Assembly (NCBI GenBank): GCA_016000265.1
Contig: JAECRL010000002.1
Location: 248,001-312,000 of the forward strand
Direction of reading: 5' to 3'
DNA from: Burkholderiales bacterium
GTDB taxonomy: Bacteria > Pseudomonadota > Gammaproteobacteria > Burkholderiales > Burkholderiaceae_C
DNA: 64,000 nucleotides
The notes beneath the pieces are model-generated. The model saw only the letters and a list, made by a program, of their open reading frames with translations, was not told the origin of the DNA and did not search any database. How positions within the stretch are numbered: position 1 is the first letter of the stretch; each line of letters starts with the position of its first letter. Made by a program: the position numbers and the translations under genes. Shown here in pieces: positions 33,515-43,400 of this stretch.

Positions 33515-34387
33515 ATGAAACTGCAACACATCGCCGCAGCCGTGGCCCTCGCCGCCGTCGGTTCCGCCAACGCCGCCATCGCCACCGGTGGCAACGGTTC
33601 CATGGTCCTGATCGCCTATGACAAGCTGGGCGGCACGACCACCGCTGGCGTGTTCGACCTGGGCCTGACCCTGGACGACTTCGTGGGCTCCACCGGCAAC
33701 GGCACCGCCCTGTCGTCCACCGCCCTGCACACCAAGAACATCTCTTGGGACCTGGTCAACAACACCATCACGGTCGGTGGCTCCGTCACCAGCTTCGGTG
33801 GTTCCAACAACTGGACCGCAGCCTGGAACACCCTGCTGGCCAACTCGGATGCAGCTGACCTGTCGTTCGTTGTCACCGCTTTTGACACCACGGGTATCGC
33901 CGCGAACCAGCGCAGCTTGGTGACGGGCTCGCCCACCTCCACCGCCACGTTCCTGTCTGGTCAAGCCAGCGGCCTGCAGGCAATTGCCGGCGGCAAGCCC
34001 CAGGACATTTTCCAGCCGCTCACCAGCAAGGGCACCATCGCCTCTGCTGCCAACGGCGCTTACACCTTCACCGCCGCTGACGGCGCCGCCACCCGCGCCA
34101 ACGGCTACGCCATGGCCGGCGACGCTTTCGGCAACGAATGGCGCAGCAACAACGTGTTGGGCGGCGAAACCCTGGCTTCCAAGTCGACCGCCCTGTACTT
34201 GGTTGACGGCGCTACCAAAAAGGCCATCGCTGGTGGTGCCGCCACCCCTGGCGTGTTGCGTCTGGACGCCTCCACTGGCGTGCTGTCCTACACCGTGAGC
34301 GCTGTTCCTGAACCTTCGACCTACGCCATGCTCGTCGCTGGCCTGGTCGTGGCTGGCGCCGCTGCCCGCCGCCGTCGCGCCGCCTGA
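33515..34387 (+). CDS. PEP-CTERM sorting-domain protein, probably abundant
   Basis: A 290-residue exported protein: signal peptide (residues 1-20, SANA|A), a body of about 240 residues rich in Thr, Ser, Gly, Asn and Ala, and a textbook tail VPEPSTYAMLVAGLVV then AARRRRAA. Codon choice (AAC, AAG, ACC, CTG, GGC) is strongly biased and the SD (CGGAG) is good, suggesting high expression. The body resembles surface beta-proteins but I do not recognise a domain. It sits between the secretion-machine block and the two-partner system, making it a candidate substrate or partner of one of them. Confidence 0.9.
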   Translation: MKLQHIAAAVALAAVGSANAAIATGGNGSMVLIAYDKLGGTTTAGVFDLGLTLDDFVGSTGNGTALSSTALHTKNISWDLVNNTITVGGSVTSFGGSNNWTAAWNTLLANSDAADLSFVVTAFDTTGIAANQRSLVTGSPTSTATFLSGQASGLQAIAGGKPQDIFQPLTSKGTIASAANGAYTFTAADGAATRANGYAMAGDAFGNEWRSNNVLGGETLASKSTALYLVDGATKKAIAGGAATPGVLRLDASTGVLSYTVSAVPEPSTYAMLVAGLVVAGAAARRRRAA

Positions 34388-34403
34388 TTGTTGTCAACGC
34401 CGA

Positions 34404-34434
34404 GTTGCTGGCGGGCTGCAGGCCCGCTGGCAAC
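34404..34434 (+). terminator. Strong 13-bp hairpin without T-tract
   Basis: Arms GTTGCTGGCGGGC and GCCCGCTGGCAAC pair over 13 positions (two are G-U) around TGCAG. No run of T follows, so it looks more like an attenuator or an mRNA-stabilising hairpin between the PEP-CTERM gene and the next gene than a full terminator. Confidence 0.6.
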
Positions 34435-34476
34435 CGGCTCCGCTCTGCTCAGCACCTCATCCATTTGGAGCTTTCC

Positions 34477-35706
34477 ATGAAATTCACCAAGATCGCCCTG
34501 GCCGCCGCCGTCACCCTGGTCGCCGCCCAAGCCCAAGCCGCCACCGTCTACCTGGCTGGCGCCTCCGCCACCCAGGCCAACTACCGCTCGGCCCTGGTCT
34601 CGCTGTGCTCCGGCACCGCCACCACCATCATCAGCACCGCTGACACCAACAAGTCGGCCGTCAAGTGCTCGGTGGACTTCACCGGCCTGCCCGGCGTCAA
34701 CGCCGTGGCCATCAGCGTCAACGGCGGCTCGTTCACCGCCGTCACCACCTCGGTCGGCAACGCCTCCGAAACCTTCGTGAACGTGGCCGACAACAGCGGC
34801 AACACCCTGACGGCCCCCCGTCAGTCCGAAGGCGGTTTCCTGGACATCGACGCCGCAGCCTTCCCCGCTTCCGAGTACGCCACTTTCGGCATCACCTCGG
34901 CCCCCGCCACCCAGCCGGCCGCTTTCAGCCAGGTCTTCGGCGTGGCCGTCAGCCCCGAGCTGTACACCGCCCTGCAGACCGCCCAAGGCCTGCCCGCCAG
35001 CTGCGGCATCGACAGCCTGACCGCCGCTTGCCAGCCCAGCATCACCAAGGCCCAGTACACCGCCATCGTGTCTGACGCTTTCAACACCGCCAAGCAAGAC
35101 GTCAACGCCATCCTGGGCGTGGGCGCCGCTGGCGACAAGCTGACGGTCTGCCGTCGCGTGTCCACCTCGGGCACCCAGGCTTCGTCCAACCAGTACTTCC
35201 TGAACGCCTTCATCGGTGGCGACGGTGCCGCTGCTGGCGCGCTGATTCCCGCTGACGCTGCCAACTACGCTTCGGCCAACTCGGGCCTGACCAGCTACGA
35301 CGTGCAAGAAGGCTCCGGCACGGGCAACACCCGCGCTTGCCTGAGCACGGTTGGCACCGCCACCGAACCGTTCTACGCCCTGGGCGTGCTGTCGCTGGAG
35401 AACTACCCCGACCTGACCACCCGCACCCCCGTGCGCGCTGACCGCAAGTTCCGCTACGTCAAGATCAACGGCGTGGCCGCCTACGACGGCAACGAAGCCA
35501 CCCCGGGCAAGAGCACCGCTTCGGCCAAGGCTGGCAAGTACGACTTCTGGTTCACCTCGCAGAAGTTCGCTTCCACCGCCAACGGCCAGGCCGTGGTGGA
35601 CGCCATCGACGCCAAGCTGGGCACCGTGGACCTCAACGGTCTGTTCGGCAACGGCCTGAGCGCCGCCAAGCGCAACTCCAACACCTCGCCTGTCACCTTC
35701 GAGTAA
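34477..35706 (+). CDS. Abundant secreted protein of unknown function
   Basis: A 409-residue protein with a signal peptide (MKFTKIALAAAVTLVAAQAQA|A). I do not recognise the family with certainty. An opening strand VYLAGASAT, a later EGSGTGNTRAC and an overall two-lobe size recall PstS-like periplasmic binding proteins, but this is weak. Six or more cysteines (for example SLCSG, VKCSVD, SCGIDSLTAACQP) suggest disulfides outside the cytoplasm. There is no PEP-CTERM tail, membrane anchor or lipobox, so it may be truly secreted. Codon bias is extreme, like the preceding gene. A strong double-hairpin terminator follows. Confidence 0.75.
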   Translation: MKFTKIALAAAVTLVAAQAQAATVYLAGASATQANYRSALVSLCSGTATTIISTADTNKSAVKCSVDFTGLPGVNAVAISVNGGSFTAVTTSVGNASETFVNVADNSGNTLTAPRQSEGGFLDIDAAAFPASEYATFGITSAPATQPAAFSQVFGVAVSPELYTALQTAQGLPASCGIDSLTAACQPSITKAQYTAIVSDAFNTAKQDVNAILGVGAAGDKLTVCRRVSTSGTQASSNQYFLNAFIGGDGAAAGALIPADAANYASANSGLTSYDVQEGSGTGNTRACLSTVGTATEPFYALGVLSLENYPDLTTRTPVRADRKFRYVKINGVAAYDGNEATPGKSTASAKAGKYDFWFTSQKFASTANGQAVVDAIDAKLGTVDLNGLFGNGLSAAKRNSNTSPVTFE

Positions 35707-35720
35707 TCGATCGACCGCGA

Positions 35721-35747
35721 CGCCTCGCCCCATCCCGGGGCGAGGCG
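35721..35747 (+). terminator. Perfect 11-bp hairpin
   Basis: Arms CGCCTCGCCCC and GGGGCGAGGCG around ATCCC, 15 bp after the stop of the abundant secreted protein. It forms the first part of a tandem terminator. Confidence 0.85.
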
Positions 35748-35759
35748 GGTGTGAACACA

Positions 35760-35788
35760 ACAGTCCCCTCCTCGGGGACTGTTCTTTT
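35760..35788 (+). terminator. Rho-independent terminator
   Basis: Arms ACAGTCCCC and GGGGACTGT (9 bp) around TCCTC, followed by TCTTTT. It ends only about 20 bp before the tpsB start codon. Confidence 0.9.
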
Positions 35789-35802
35789 GTGACCGTTCGA
35801 AT

Positions 35803-37443
35803 ATGAAAAAAACACTCGCCACCGTGGCCGCGTTCCTGGTCTGCCTCAGCCCGGACGCGATGTCGCAAGCCGCCGCCTCGGGCGAGCCGGTGTTCGACGT
35901 GTACGAGTACGTCATCGAGGGCAACACCCTCCTGTCCAACGCCCTGGTCGAGCGCACCGTGGCGCCCCACATGGGCCCGGGCCGCAGCTTCAACGACGTC
36001 GAGCAGGCGCGCAGCGCGCTCGAAAAAGCCTACCAGGACGCCGGCTACCTGTCGGTGCTCGTGAGCCTGCCCAACCAGCAGATCGACCGCGGCGAGGTGC
36101 GCCTGGAGGTGGTCGAGGCGCCCGTGGAGCAGGTCAAGGTCAAGGGGGCACAGAGCCACCTGCCCAGCCGCATCCGCGAAGCCATCCCCGCCCTCCGGGA
36201 GGGCAGCGTGCCGCACTTCCCCTCGCTGCAGCAGCAACTCGCCGCCGTGCAGACGGCCAAGCTGCAGGTCACGCCGCTGGTCAACGCCAGCGAGAGCGGG
36301 CAGGCCATCGACATCGACCTCCAGGTCGAGGACAAGCCGCCTCAGTTTGGCAGCATCGAGTACACCAACGCGCAGAGCTACAACACCTCGCGTGGGCGCA
36401 TCGCCGCGTCAGCGGGCTTGAACAACCTCTTCCAGCGCGGCCACACCCTGGCCCTGAGCTGGCAATACGCCCCTTACCGTCCTCAAGACAGCAACACCTT
36501 GTCGCTGCTGTACGGCCTGCCCCTGAGCGGGCGCGACGACCTGCTGCTGTCGGCCACCAACAGCCGCAGCGACACCCTCACCCGCGTCAGCGGCAGCGGG
36601 CCGTCGTCCACCCTGACCAAGGGCTTCTTCGCCGGCCTGCGCTGGACGCGCCGCCTCGACGGCCTGAACTGGCCCGTGCGCCACAGCGTGTTCTCGGCCT
36701 TTGACTACAAGGTCAACCGCGACTTCAACACCTTCAAGGACGGCCAGATCGTGCAGCGCCCGCCCACGCGCTACCCGGTCATCAGCACCGGCTACAGCCT
36801 GACGCACAACGGCGCGGGCGACGTCGTCTCCACCTTGAACGCCTCGGCCAAGGGCAGCAGCCACGCGCTGTCGGGCCGCAAGGTCGACTGCGAAGGCGTG
36901 CGCCTGGAGCAGTTCGACTGCAAGCGCGCGGGCTCCAGCGCGGACTTCGCCGCCGTGCAGCTCGCCTGGGGGCACGCCCGCCCGGTGCTGGGTGACTGGC
37001 GCCTGAACCTGAGCGCCGACCTCCAGCTGGCCACGGGCGCCTTGCCCAGTGGCGAGCAGTACAGCCTGGGCGGCAACGGCACCGTGCGGGGCTATTACGA
37101 CTTCGAGCAGTCGGGCGACGACGGCTGGAGCGCCCGCGCCGAGCTGGTCAGCCCGGTGTGGCTCAACGTGGCGGGCTTGCGCGCCACCGCCTTGGTGTTC
37201 GTTGACCGAGGCTTCGTGCACCTCATCAACCCGCAGCTCACGCAGGTCTCGCGCACCCACATGGGCAGCCACGGGCTGGGCTTGCGCTTCTTCAATGACG
37301 ACGGCCTCCAGATGGGCCTGGACCTGGCCCGCGTGACCTACGACACCCTGCGCCCCACCGACAACGGGGCGCGCGCCTTCGCCAGCGGCCCCCGCGCCGA
37401 CCGCCGCTACCGCCTGGACATCAGCGTCCAGCAATCGTTCTGA
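35803..37443 (+). CDS. Two-partner secretion outer-membrane transporter TpsB (ShlB/FhaC family)
   Basis: Omp85-superfamily barrel that exports the large exoprotein encoded next. 546 residues: signal peptide (about 1-23), POTRA_2 domain (about 30-107, with YVIEGNTLLSN), second POTRA (about 108-185), then a 16-strand-type barrel. The L6 loop carries the family signature VRGYYDFE and the last residue is Phe, as expected for BAM targeting. No TonB box is evident. tpsA follows after 33 bp. The start lies right after a terminator with no clear SD, so expression may be kept low or use a promoter inside or upstream of the hairpins. Confidence 0.93.
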   Translation: MKKTLATVAAFLVCLSPDAMSQAAASGEPVFDVYEYVIEGNTLLSNALVERTVAPHMGPGRSFNDVEQARSALEKAYQDAGYLSVLVSLPNQQIDRGEVRLEVVEAPVEQVKVKGAQSHLPSRIREAIPALREGSVPHFPSLQQQLAAVQTAKLQVTPLVNASESGQAIDIDLQVEDKPPQFGSIEYTNAQSYNTSRGRIAASAGLNNLFQRGHTLALSWQYAPYRPQDSNTLSLLYGLPLSGRDDLLLSATNSRSDTLTRVSGSGPSSTLTKGFFAGLRWTRRLDGLNWPVRHSVFSAFDYKVNRDFNTFKDGQIVQRPPTRYPVISTGYSLTHNGAGDVVSTLNASAKGSSHALSGRKVDCEGVRLEQFDCKRAGSSADFAAVQLAWGHARPVLGDWRLNLSADLQLATGALPSGEQYSLGGNGTVRGYYDFEQSGDDGWSARAELVSPVWLNVAGLRATALVFVDRGFVHLINPQLTQVSRTHMGSHGLGLRFFNDDGLQMGLDLARVTYDTLRPTDNGARAFASGPRADRRYRLDISVQQSF

Positions 37444-37476
37444 TCCCCACGCTCTCGCATCCGCAGGAAGACCACC

Positions 37477-40400
37477 ATGAACAAGCACGTCCACCGCCTC
37501 GTCTTCGACCGCCGTCGTGGCATGCGGGTGCCTGCCGCCGAACACGCGCGCAGCAGCGGCAAGGCCGCCGGTGGCCAGACGCGCGCCGTGGCCGTGGCCG
37601 GTGCGGTGTCGCTGCTGATGGGCTCGGCCTCGCTGTCGCAAGCTCAGTTGGTGGCCAACGGGGGCGGGGGCGCGGGGAGCTTGAATGCCACCCGCGTGGC
37701 GCCACGTGCGCTGTCGGCCACCCGCTCGGTCTCGGGCATGGTCTCGCAAACGCTGTCCAGCGGGCGCCCCAACCTGCCGGTGTACTCCAAGGTCCACGAG
37801 GGGCTCAACAAGGGTGAGTTCGACAAGCCGGTCGAGTCGGCCGACGGCCTGCTGATGACCCTGCTGCAAAAGAGCGGCGCCATCGTCGTGCACTGGGACA
37901 GCTTCGACATCGCCAAGGGCTACACGGTTCGCTTCATCCAGCCCGAAGGCGGGCGCGCGCTCAACAAGGTTCACAACGCCGACCCGTCCTGGCTGGACGG
38001 CACCTTGCAGGCCACGGGCGAGGTCATGCTGGAGAACACCGCCGGCATCATCTTCGGCAAGAACGCGCGGGTGGACGCGCGCAGCATGGTGGCCACGGCC
38101 CTGCGCATCGGCCAGTCGGTGTTCGACCAGGCCAAGACCGATTTCAGCAACCCCAACGACCCCCGCCTGCTCAACCTGCGCAGCCTGCAAAAGGGCGAGG
38201 TCGCCCTGGGCGGCAACGAGGCCGACACCGCGGGCTTCGTCTCGGTGGAGGCGGGCGCCGTCATCCGCACCTTGCCGGGTGGCAACGTCATCCTGGTGGC
38301 CCCCCGCGTGGTCAACCAGGGCCTGATCGAGACGCCACAAGGCCAGGCCATCCTCGCGGCCGGCAAGACCGTCTACCTGCACGACCCGACCGACCTGGCC
38401 CAGCGCGGCCTGCTCGTGGCCGTGGACAACTTCACCGACGCCACCCTGGCCAAGATCCAGGCCGACGTGGCCGCGGCCCGCGCCAAAGGCGAGGTCGACC
38501 TCAACGAGGACGCCGCCGTGCTCGGCACCGTGGAGAACACGCGCCAGGGCGGCAGCTACACCAGCGGCCTGATCCGCGCCGACAAGGGCACCATCAACCT
38601 GGTGGGCACCGCCATCCGACAGAAGGGGCAGCTCACGGCCACCACCGCGGTCAAGGGGCAGAACGGCGCCATCTTCCTGACCGCGATGAAGGACACCTTC
38701 ACGCACCCCGACGGTCGCCGCGACGCCAAGACCCTGGGCGGCATCGAGCTGGGGCAGGGCAGCATCACCGAGGTCCTGCCTTCGGTGGAGGGCCTGGTGC
38801 TCAGCGACGCCCAGCGCGTCGAGGCCGTGATCGCCGGGGAGCAGCCCGGCCAGGACGTGGTCGTCAGCAAGATCGGCGTGCGCCCCGACGAGGTGATGCG
38901 CGTGCGCGAAACCCCCGCCGAGCCCCAGAAGCCCTCTGCGCCGGCTGAAGACGCCAGCGCCGAGGCCAAGGCCACCTACCAGGCCAAGCTGGCGCAGTAC
39001 GAGGCCGACAAGAAGGTCTACGACGCCACCGTGGCCCTCATGCAGCGCAGCAGCGACGTGTTCTACCGCTCGCGCATCGACCTCATCGGCAAAGACATCA
39101 CCCTGCGTTCGGGCTCGCGCGTGCAGGCGCCGGCGGGCGAGGTCAACATCCTGGCGGCGGCCGACTGGGAAGGCGCAGCAGCTCGCCTGTCCTCGGCCCC
39201 TTCGCTGGTCAAGGACGGCAGCCGCATCGTGATGGAAGCGGGCTCGGTGGTCGACGTCTCGGGCCTGGACAACCTGCGCATGCCCGCGCAACGCAACCAG
39301 CTCGAAGGGCGCTTGTTCTCGCTGGAGCTGGCGGACTCCCCGGTTCAGCGCGATGGCGTCGCTTACCGCAGCACCTTGCTCGCCGACGCGCGCCGCCGCA
39401 TCGACCTGGGTGACCTCAGCGGCTACTACAGCAACCTGCGCTACACCGCGGCCGAGTACTCGACGGCGGGCGGCCTGACGCGCATCCTGTCGCAAGGCGA
39501 GCTGCTGCTCGACCGCAACGCCCGCGTCGACTTCAGCGGGGGCGCCTTGACCTACGACGGCGGCACCCTCGTGTCGTCGGTGCTGCAGCGCAACGGCCTC
39601 ATCACCCGCGTGGAAGACGCCAAGCGCGACGTTCGCTACAACAACTTCATCTCCAACCCGACCCAGTCGGACACCGATGACCTCACCCGCCTGGGCCTGA
39701 GTCAGCAGGGCCTGACCGCGCCCTCCACGCTGGCGTCTCAGCTGGTGGGCAAGAGCGCCGGTGTGGCCCACATCGCGGCCCCCACGGCCTCGCTGGAAGC
39801 GCAGCTGGACGGCTCTGTGCGCATGAGCGACGCCCAACGCTACGCCACCAACGTGGCCGAGCGAGACCGTGGCCTCGACACCGCGATCAAGCCCTTCCAG
39901 GATTCGGTCTCGCCCGTGTGGGCGGGCCTGGCCGACCTGCGCGCAGCCGATCGCGAGGTCAAGCAGCCGGTGGCCCTCAGCGCCGGCGCGACCGACAACG
40001 CGGCGGATTACCAGCCGCACCTGTTCGCCACCCTGAAGCCCACGGCGGGCCTGTTGATCCTGGGTCGTGAATTCGGCAACGGGGGCAGCAAGGACCAGCC
40101 GGGCGGCAGCGTGCAGCAGGAGGTGGTGATTGGGGCGGCGGCCTCGGGTGCCGCTGGCGCCTCGCTGCGCCTGTCGGCCGGCTTCCTCAGCGGCGCTCAG
40201 CTGGGCGGCCTCACCGTCTTCGCCAACCGATTCAAGCTGGGTGACGCGGCGTCGGGCGATGCGCCCGTGCTGCAACTCGCCTCCGGTGGCAGCTTCACGG
40301 CCAAGGCCTTGGCATCGGACGTCAACCTCAACGGCGCCATCGTGGTCCCCGGCGGCAAGGTCTCCGTCACGGCCCTGGGCGGCAACGTCAACCTGACGTC

Positions 40401-43400
40401 GGGCAGCAAGCTGGACGTGGGCGGCACCCGCCGCGACGACCGCTTCGCCGGTGAGTCGACCTCGGCGGCGGCCCTGCAAGGCGGCAGCGTCTCCCTGCAG
40501 GCCAACCAGAGCGTGAACCTGGCTGCGGGCAGCGAGATCGAGGCCTCCGGCACCGCCTGGCGTCGCCTCGACGGCCAGCTGGTCAAGGGCAAGGCCGGCG
40601 GCGTCACGCTGCAGGCCAACCTGGGTGCCGCCGGCACCTCCAGCACCTTGCCCACCGGCACCATCGACCTCGACGGTTCGATCTCGGGCTTCGACTTCAC
40701 GTCGGGCGGCAGCCTCACGCTCAAGGGCCTGCCTCGCGTGGTGCTGGGTGGCGAACTCGCCGGCCATTTCTCGGTGGGCAGCGAGCTGTTTGCCAACCGC
40801 GGCTTCGGCAAGCTGACGATCGAGTCCCTGGGCGACGTGGTGGTCGCCGAGAACGCCGTCATCCAGCCCAAGCTGGTCAACATGGTGGCGCTGCCCTCGC
40901 GTCGCTCGGTGTTGAACGGCGTGACGCACGAAACCGACGTCCTGGAGGCGGGCTTGCGCAGCGGCCTGAGCCTGAGCCTGTCCGCGTCCACCGCCCCCAA
41001 CGTCACCGTGCAGAACGGCCTGCCGAAGGGCGCCAACCTGACCGTGTCGAAGAACGCGCTGCTGGACATGGGCCTGGGCGGCAACATCGCGCTCACGGCG
41101 GGCGGCAGCATCGAGCACCTGGGCACCCTGCGCGCCTGGGGCGGCAGCGTCTCGCTGGGCCTGCTGGGCAAGCGGGGCGGCACCACCGCCGATGCCCCGA
41201 CCGACGCCGAAGACTTCGGCTACCTCCAAGGCCAGCGCATCCACCTCGCCAAGGGCTCCTTGATCGACGCCTCGGGCGCGGTCAAGAGCCGCAAGGTGGG
41301 CGGGGTGCTGGGTGTGGCCGAGCGTGAGGTGGGTGAGGTGCTCGCCGCGGGCACCGTGACCCTGGGCGGCGTGGACGGCACCCCCGTTCGCGGCCAGCTC
41401 CAGGCGGATGTCGGCTCGACCATCCAGCTCAACGGCGCGACCGCCTTGCTGGACCGCGACGTGGTTGGGGGCAAGACCCGCATCAGCTCGGCGGCGGGCA
41501 CCCTCAACATCATGTCCACCGACGGCTTCAGCCTGCTGGGCACCGTGGAGGCCAAAGCGCCCGACGCCAGCGTGGCGGGCGGCACCATCAACATCGCCCT
41601 CAGCCGCGAAGGCAAGGTCGACAACACCACAGGCGGTGTGGCTTACCCGACGAAGGACACCGAGGCGGGCAAGCGCACCATCCGCGTGGCGGGCACGCAG
41701 ACCGCCGCTGAGAGCCTCAACACCAACGAGCGCCTTTTTGGTGAAGGCGTGCTCTCCGCCGAGCTGCTCAACAACGCCGGCTTCGATCGCGTTCAACTGC
41801 GCGCCGACGAGAGCGTGCAGCTCAACCGTGGCGCCAGCATCCAGGCCGCCGCAGGCCGCAGCCGCCTGCAGTCGGTGGTGATCGACGCCCCGGTGCTGGA
41901 GCTCAAGGGCGAGGCCCCCACGGACCTGAACGTGCCCACCCACGTCATCCAGGCCCACCACGTGTCCATGGGCCCGATCGCGGGCAACGGGGGCACCCCC
42001 GGCACGGCGGCCGCCAGCGCGCGCGTCCTGAGTGGCAAGCAACAACTGGAGGTGCAAGCCGGCCTCATCGAGGTCCATGGCGACACGGCCGTTCAAGGCG
42101 CCCAACGGGTCGACCTCAACGCCACGCTGGGCCGCAGCGGCGCCACCAGCCTCGACCGCCGCAATGGCGAGATCCGCTTCATCGGCGAGCGCGCCCTGAA
42201 GAACCCCTCGCTCACGGATCGCAAGCTCAGCGGTCAGTTCAGCTTCAACGGCGCCCTCAACCTGCGCGCCGGCCAGGTCTACGCCACCACCTTGTCTGAC
42301 TTCAAGGTGCTGGGCCAGATCGGCAGCACCCTGAACATCTTCGCGCCCGCAGCGGGCTCCACCAGCCAGCAGCCCCTGTCGGCCCTGGCGAGCCTGAAGC
42401 TCAAGGCCAGCAAGGTCAAGGTCGACGGCGTGATCCGCCAGCCCGTGGGCACCATCGACATCGATGCCGACACCTTGACCCTCACCGAGCGCGCCGCCTT
42501 GTCGGTGTCCGCCGAGGGCGTCGCCGTGCCCGTGGGGCACCTCGTCAACGGCAACCAGTGGCTGTACTCGCCACAAGGCCAGGGCAGCGGTGACATCCCC
42601 ACCGTGGACAACGCGATTCAGGACCTCACCAAGCTGCCCGTCAAGAAGCAGATCACCCTCAAAGGCACCCAGACCCTGAGCCTCGACCCCCAGAGCGTGG
42701 CCGACGTTCAGGCTGGCGGCGACATCGTCGGCTGGCAGTTCAACAAGGGCGTGGGTGGCAGCACCGACACCTTGCTGCGCCCCAACGTGTTCGCCGTCCT
42801 GCCCAACTACGGCTACGACTTCGCCCCGCACGACGCGGAGATCCGCGCCACCACCCGCCAGCAGGGCTCGGCCTTCCAGGTGGGTGACCAGGTCACCATC
42901 ACCACGGCCAACAACGTCCTGGCCGCTGGCACCTACACCTTGCTGGACGCGCGCTACGGCATCCTGCCTGGCGCCGTCCTGGTCAGCGCCACCCAGCTGG
43001 ACGTGACCCGCGCGCTGCCGGTGGCCGTGCAGAACGACGACGGATCGGTGAAGGTCTCCGGCCACCGCACCGCCACGGGCACGGCCCAGAACGGCGGCAA
43101 CGACCTGCGCCAGGCCCTGCTGCTGGAGCCCGAGTCCACCTTCCGTCGCAAGTCCGACATCAGCGTCATCTCGGGCAACGCCTACCAGGACGCCCGCGCG
43201 GCCCGAGACGGCCAGACCTTCAGCCGCCCCGGTGACGGCGGCCGCCTGTCGCTGTCCTCGGATCAGTCCTTCAACTGGCAGGCCCGCTTCAATTTCAAGG
43301 GCGCCAATGGTTTGAGGGCCGGTGAGTTCGACCTCGCCATGCCCAGCCTGGTGGTGCAACGCGCTCAACCGGCCGCTGGCGTCAAGGGCGTGGTCAGCCT

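Noticed and set aside
34477..35706. A firm call of PstS-type phosphate-binding protein
   Set aside because: Only short resemblances (AGASAT, SGTGNT); not enough to name a function.
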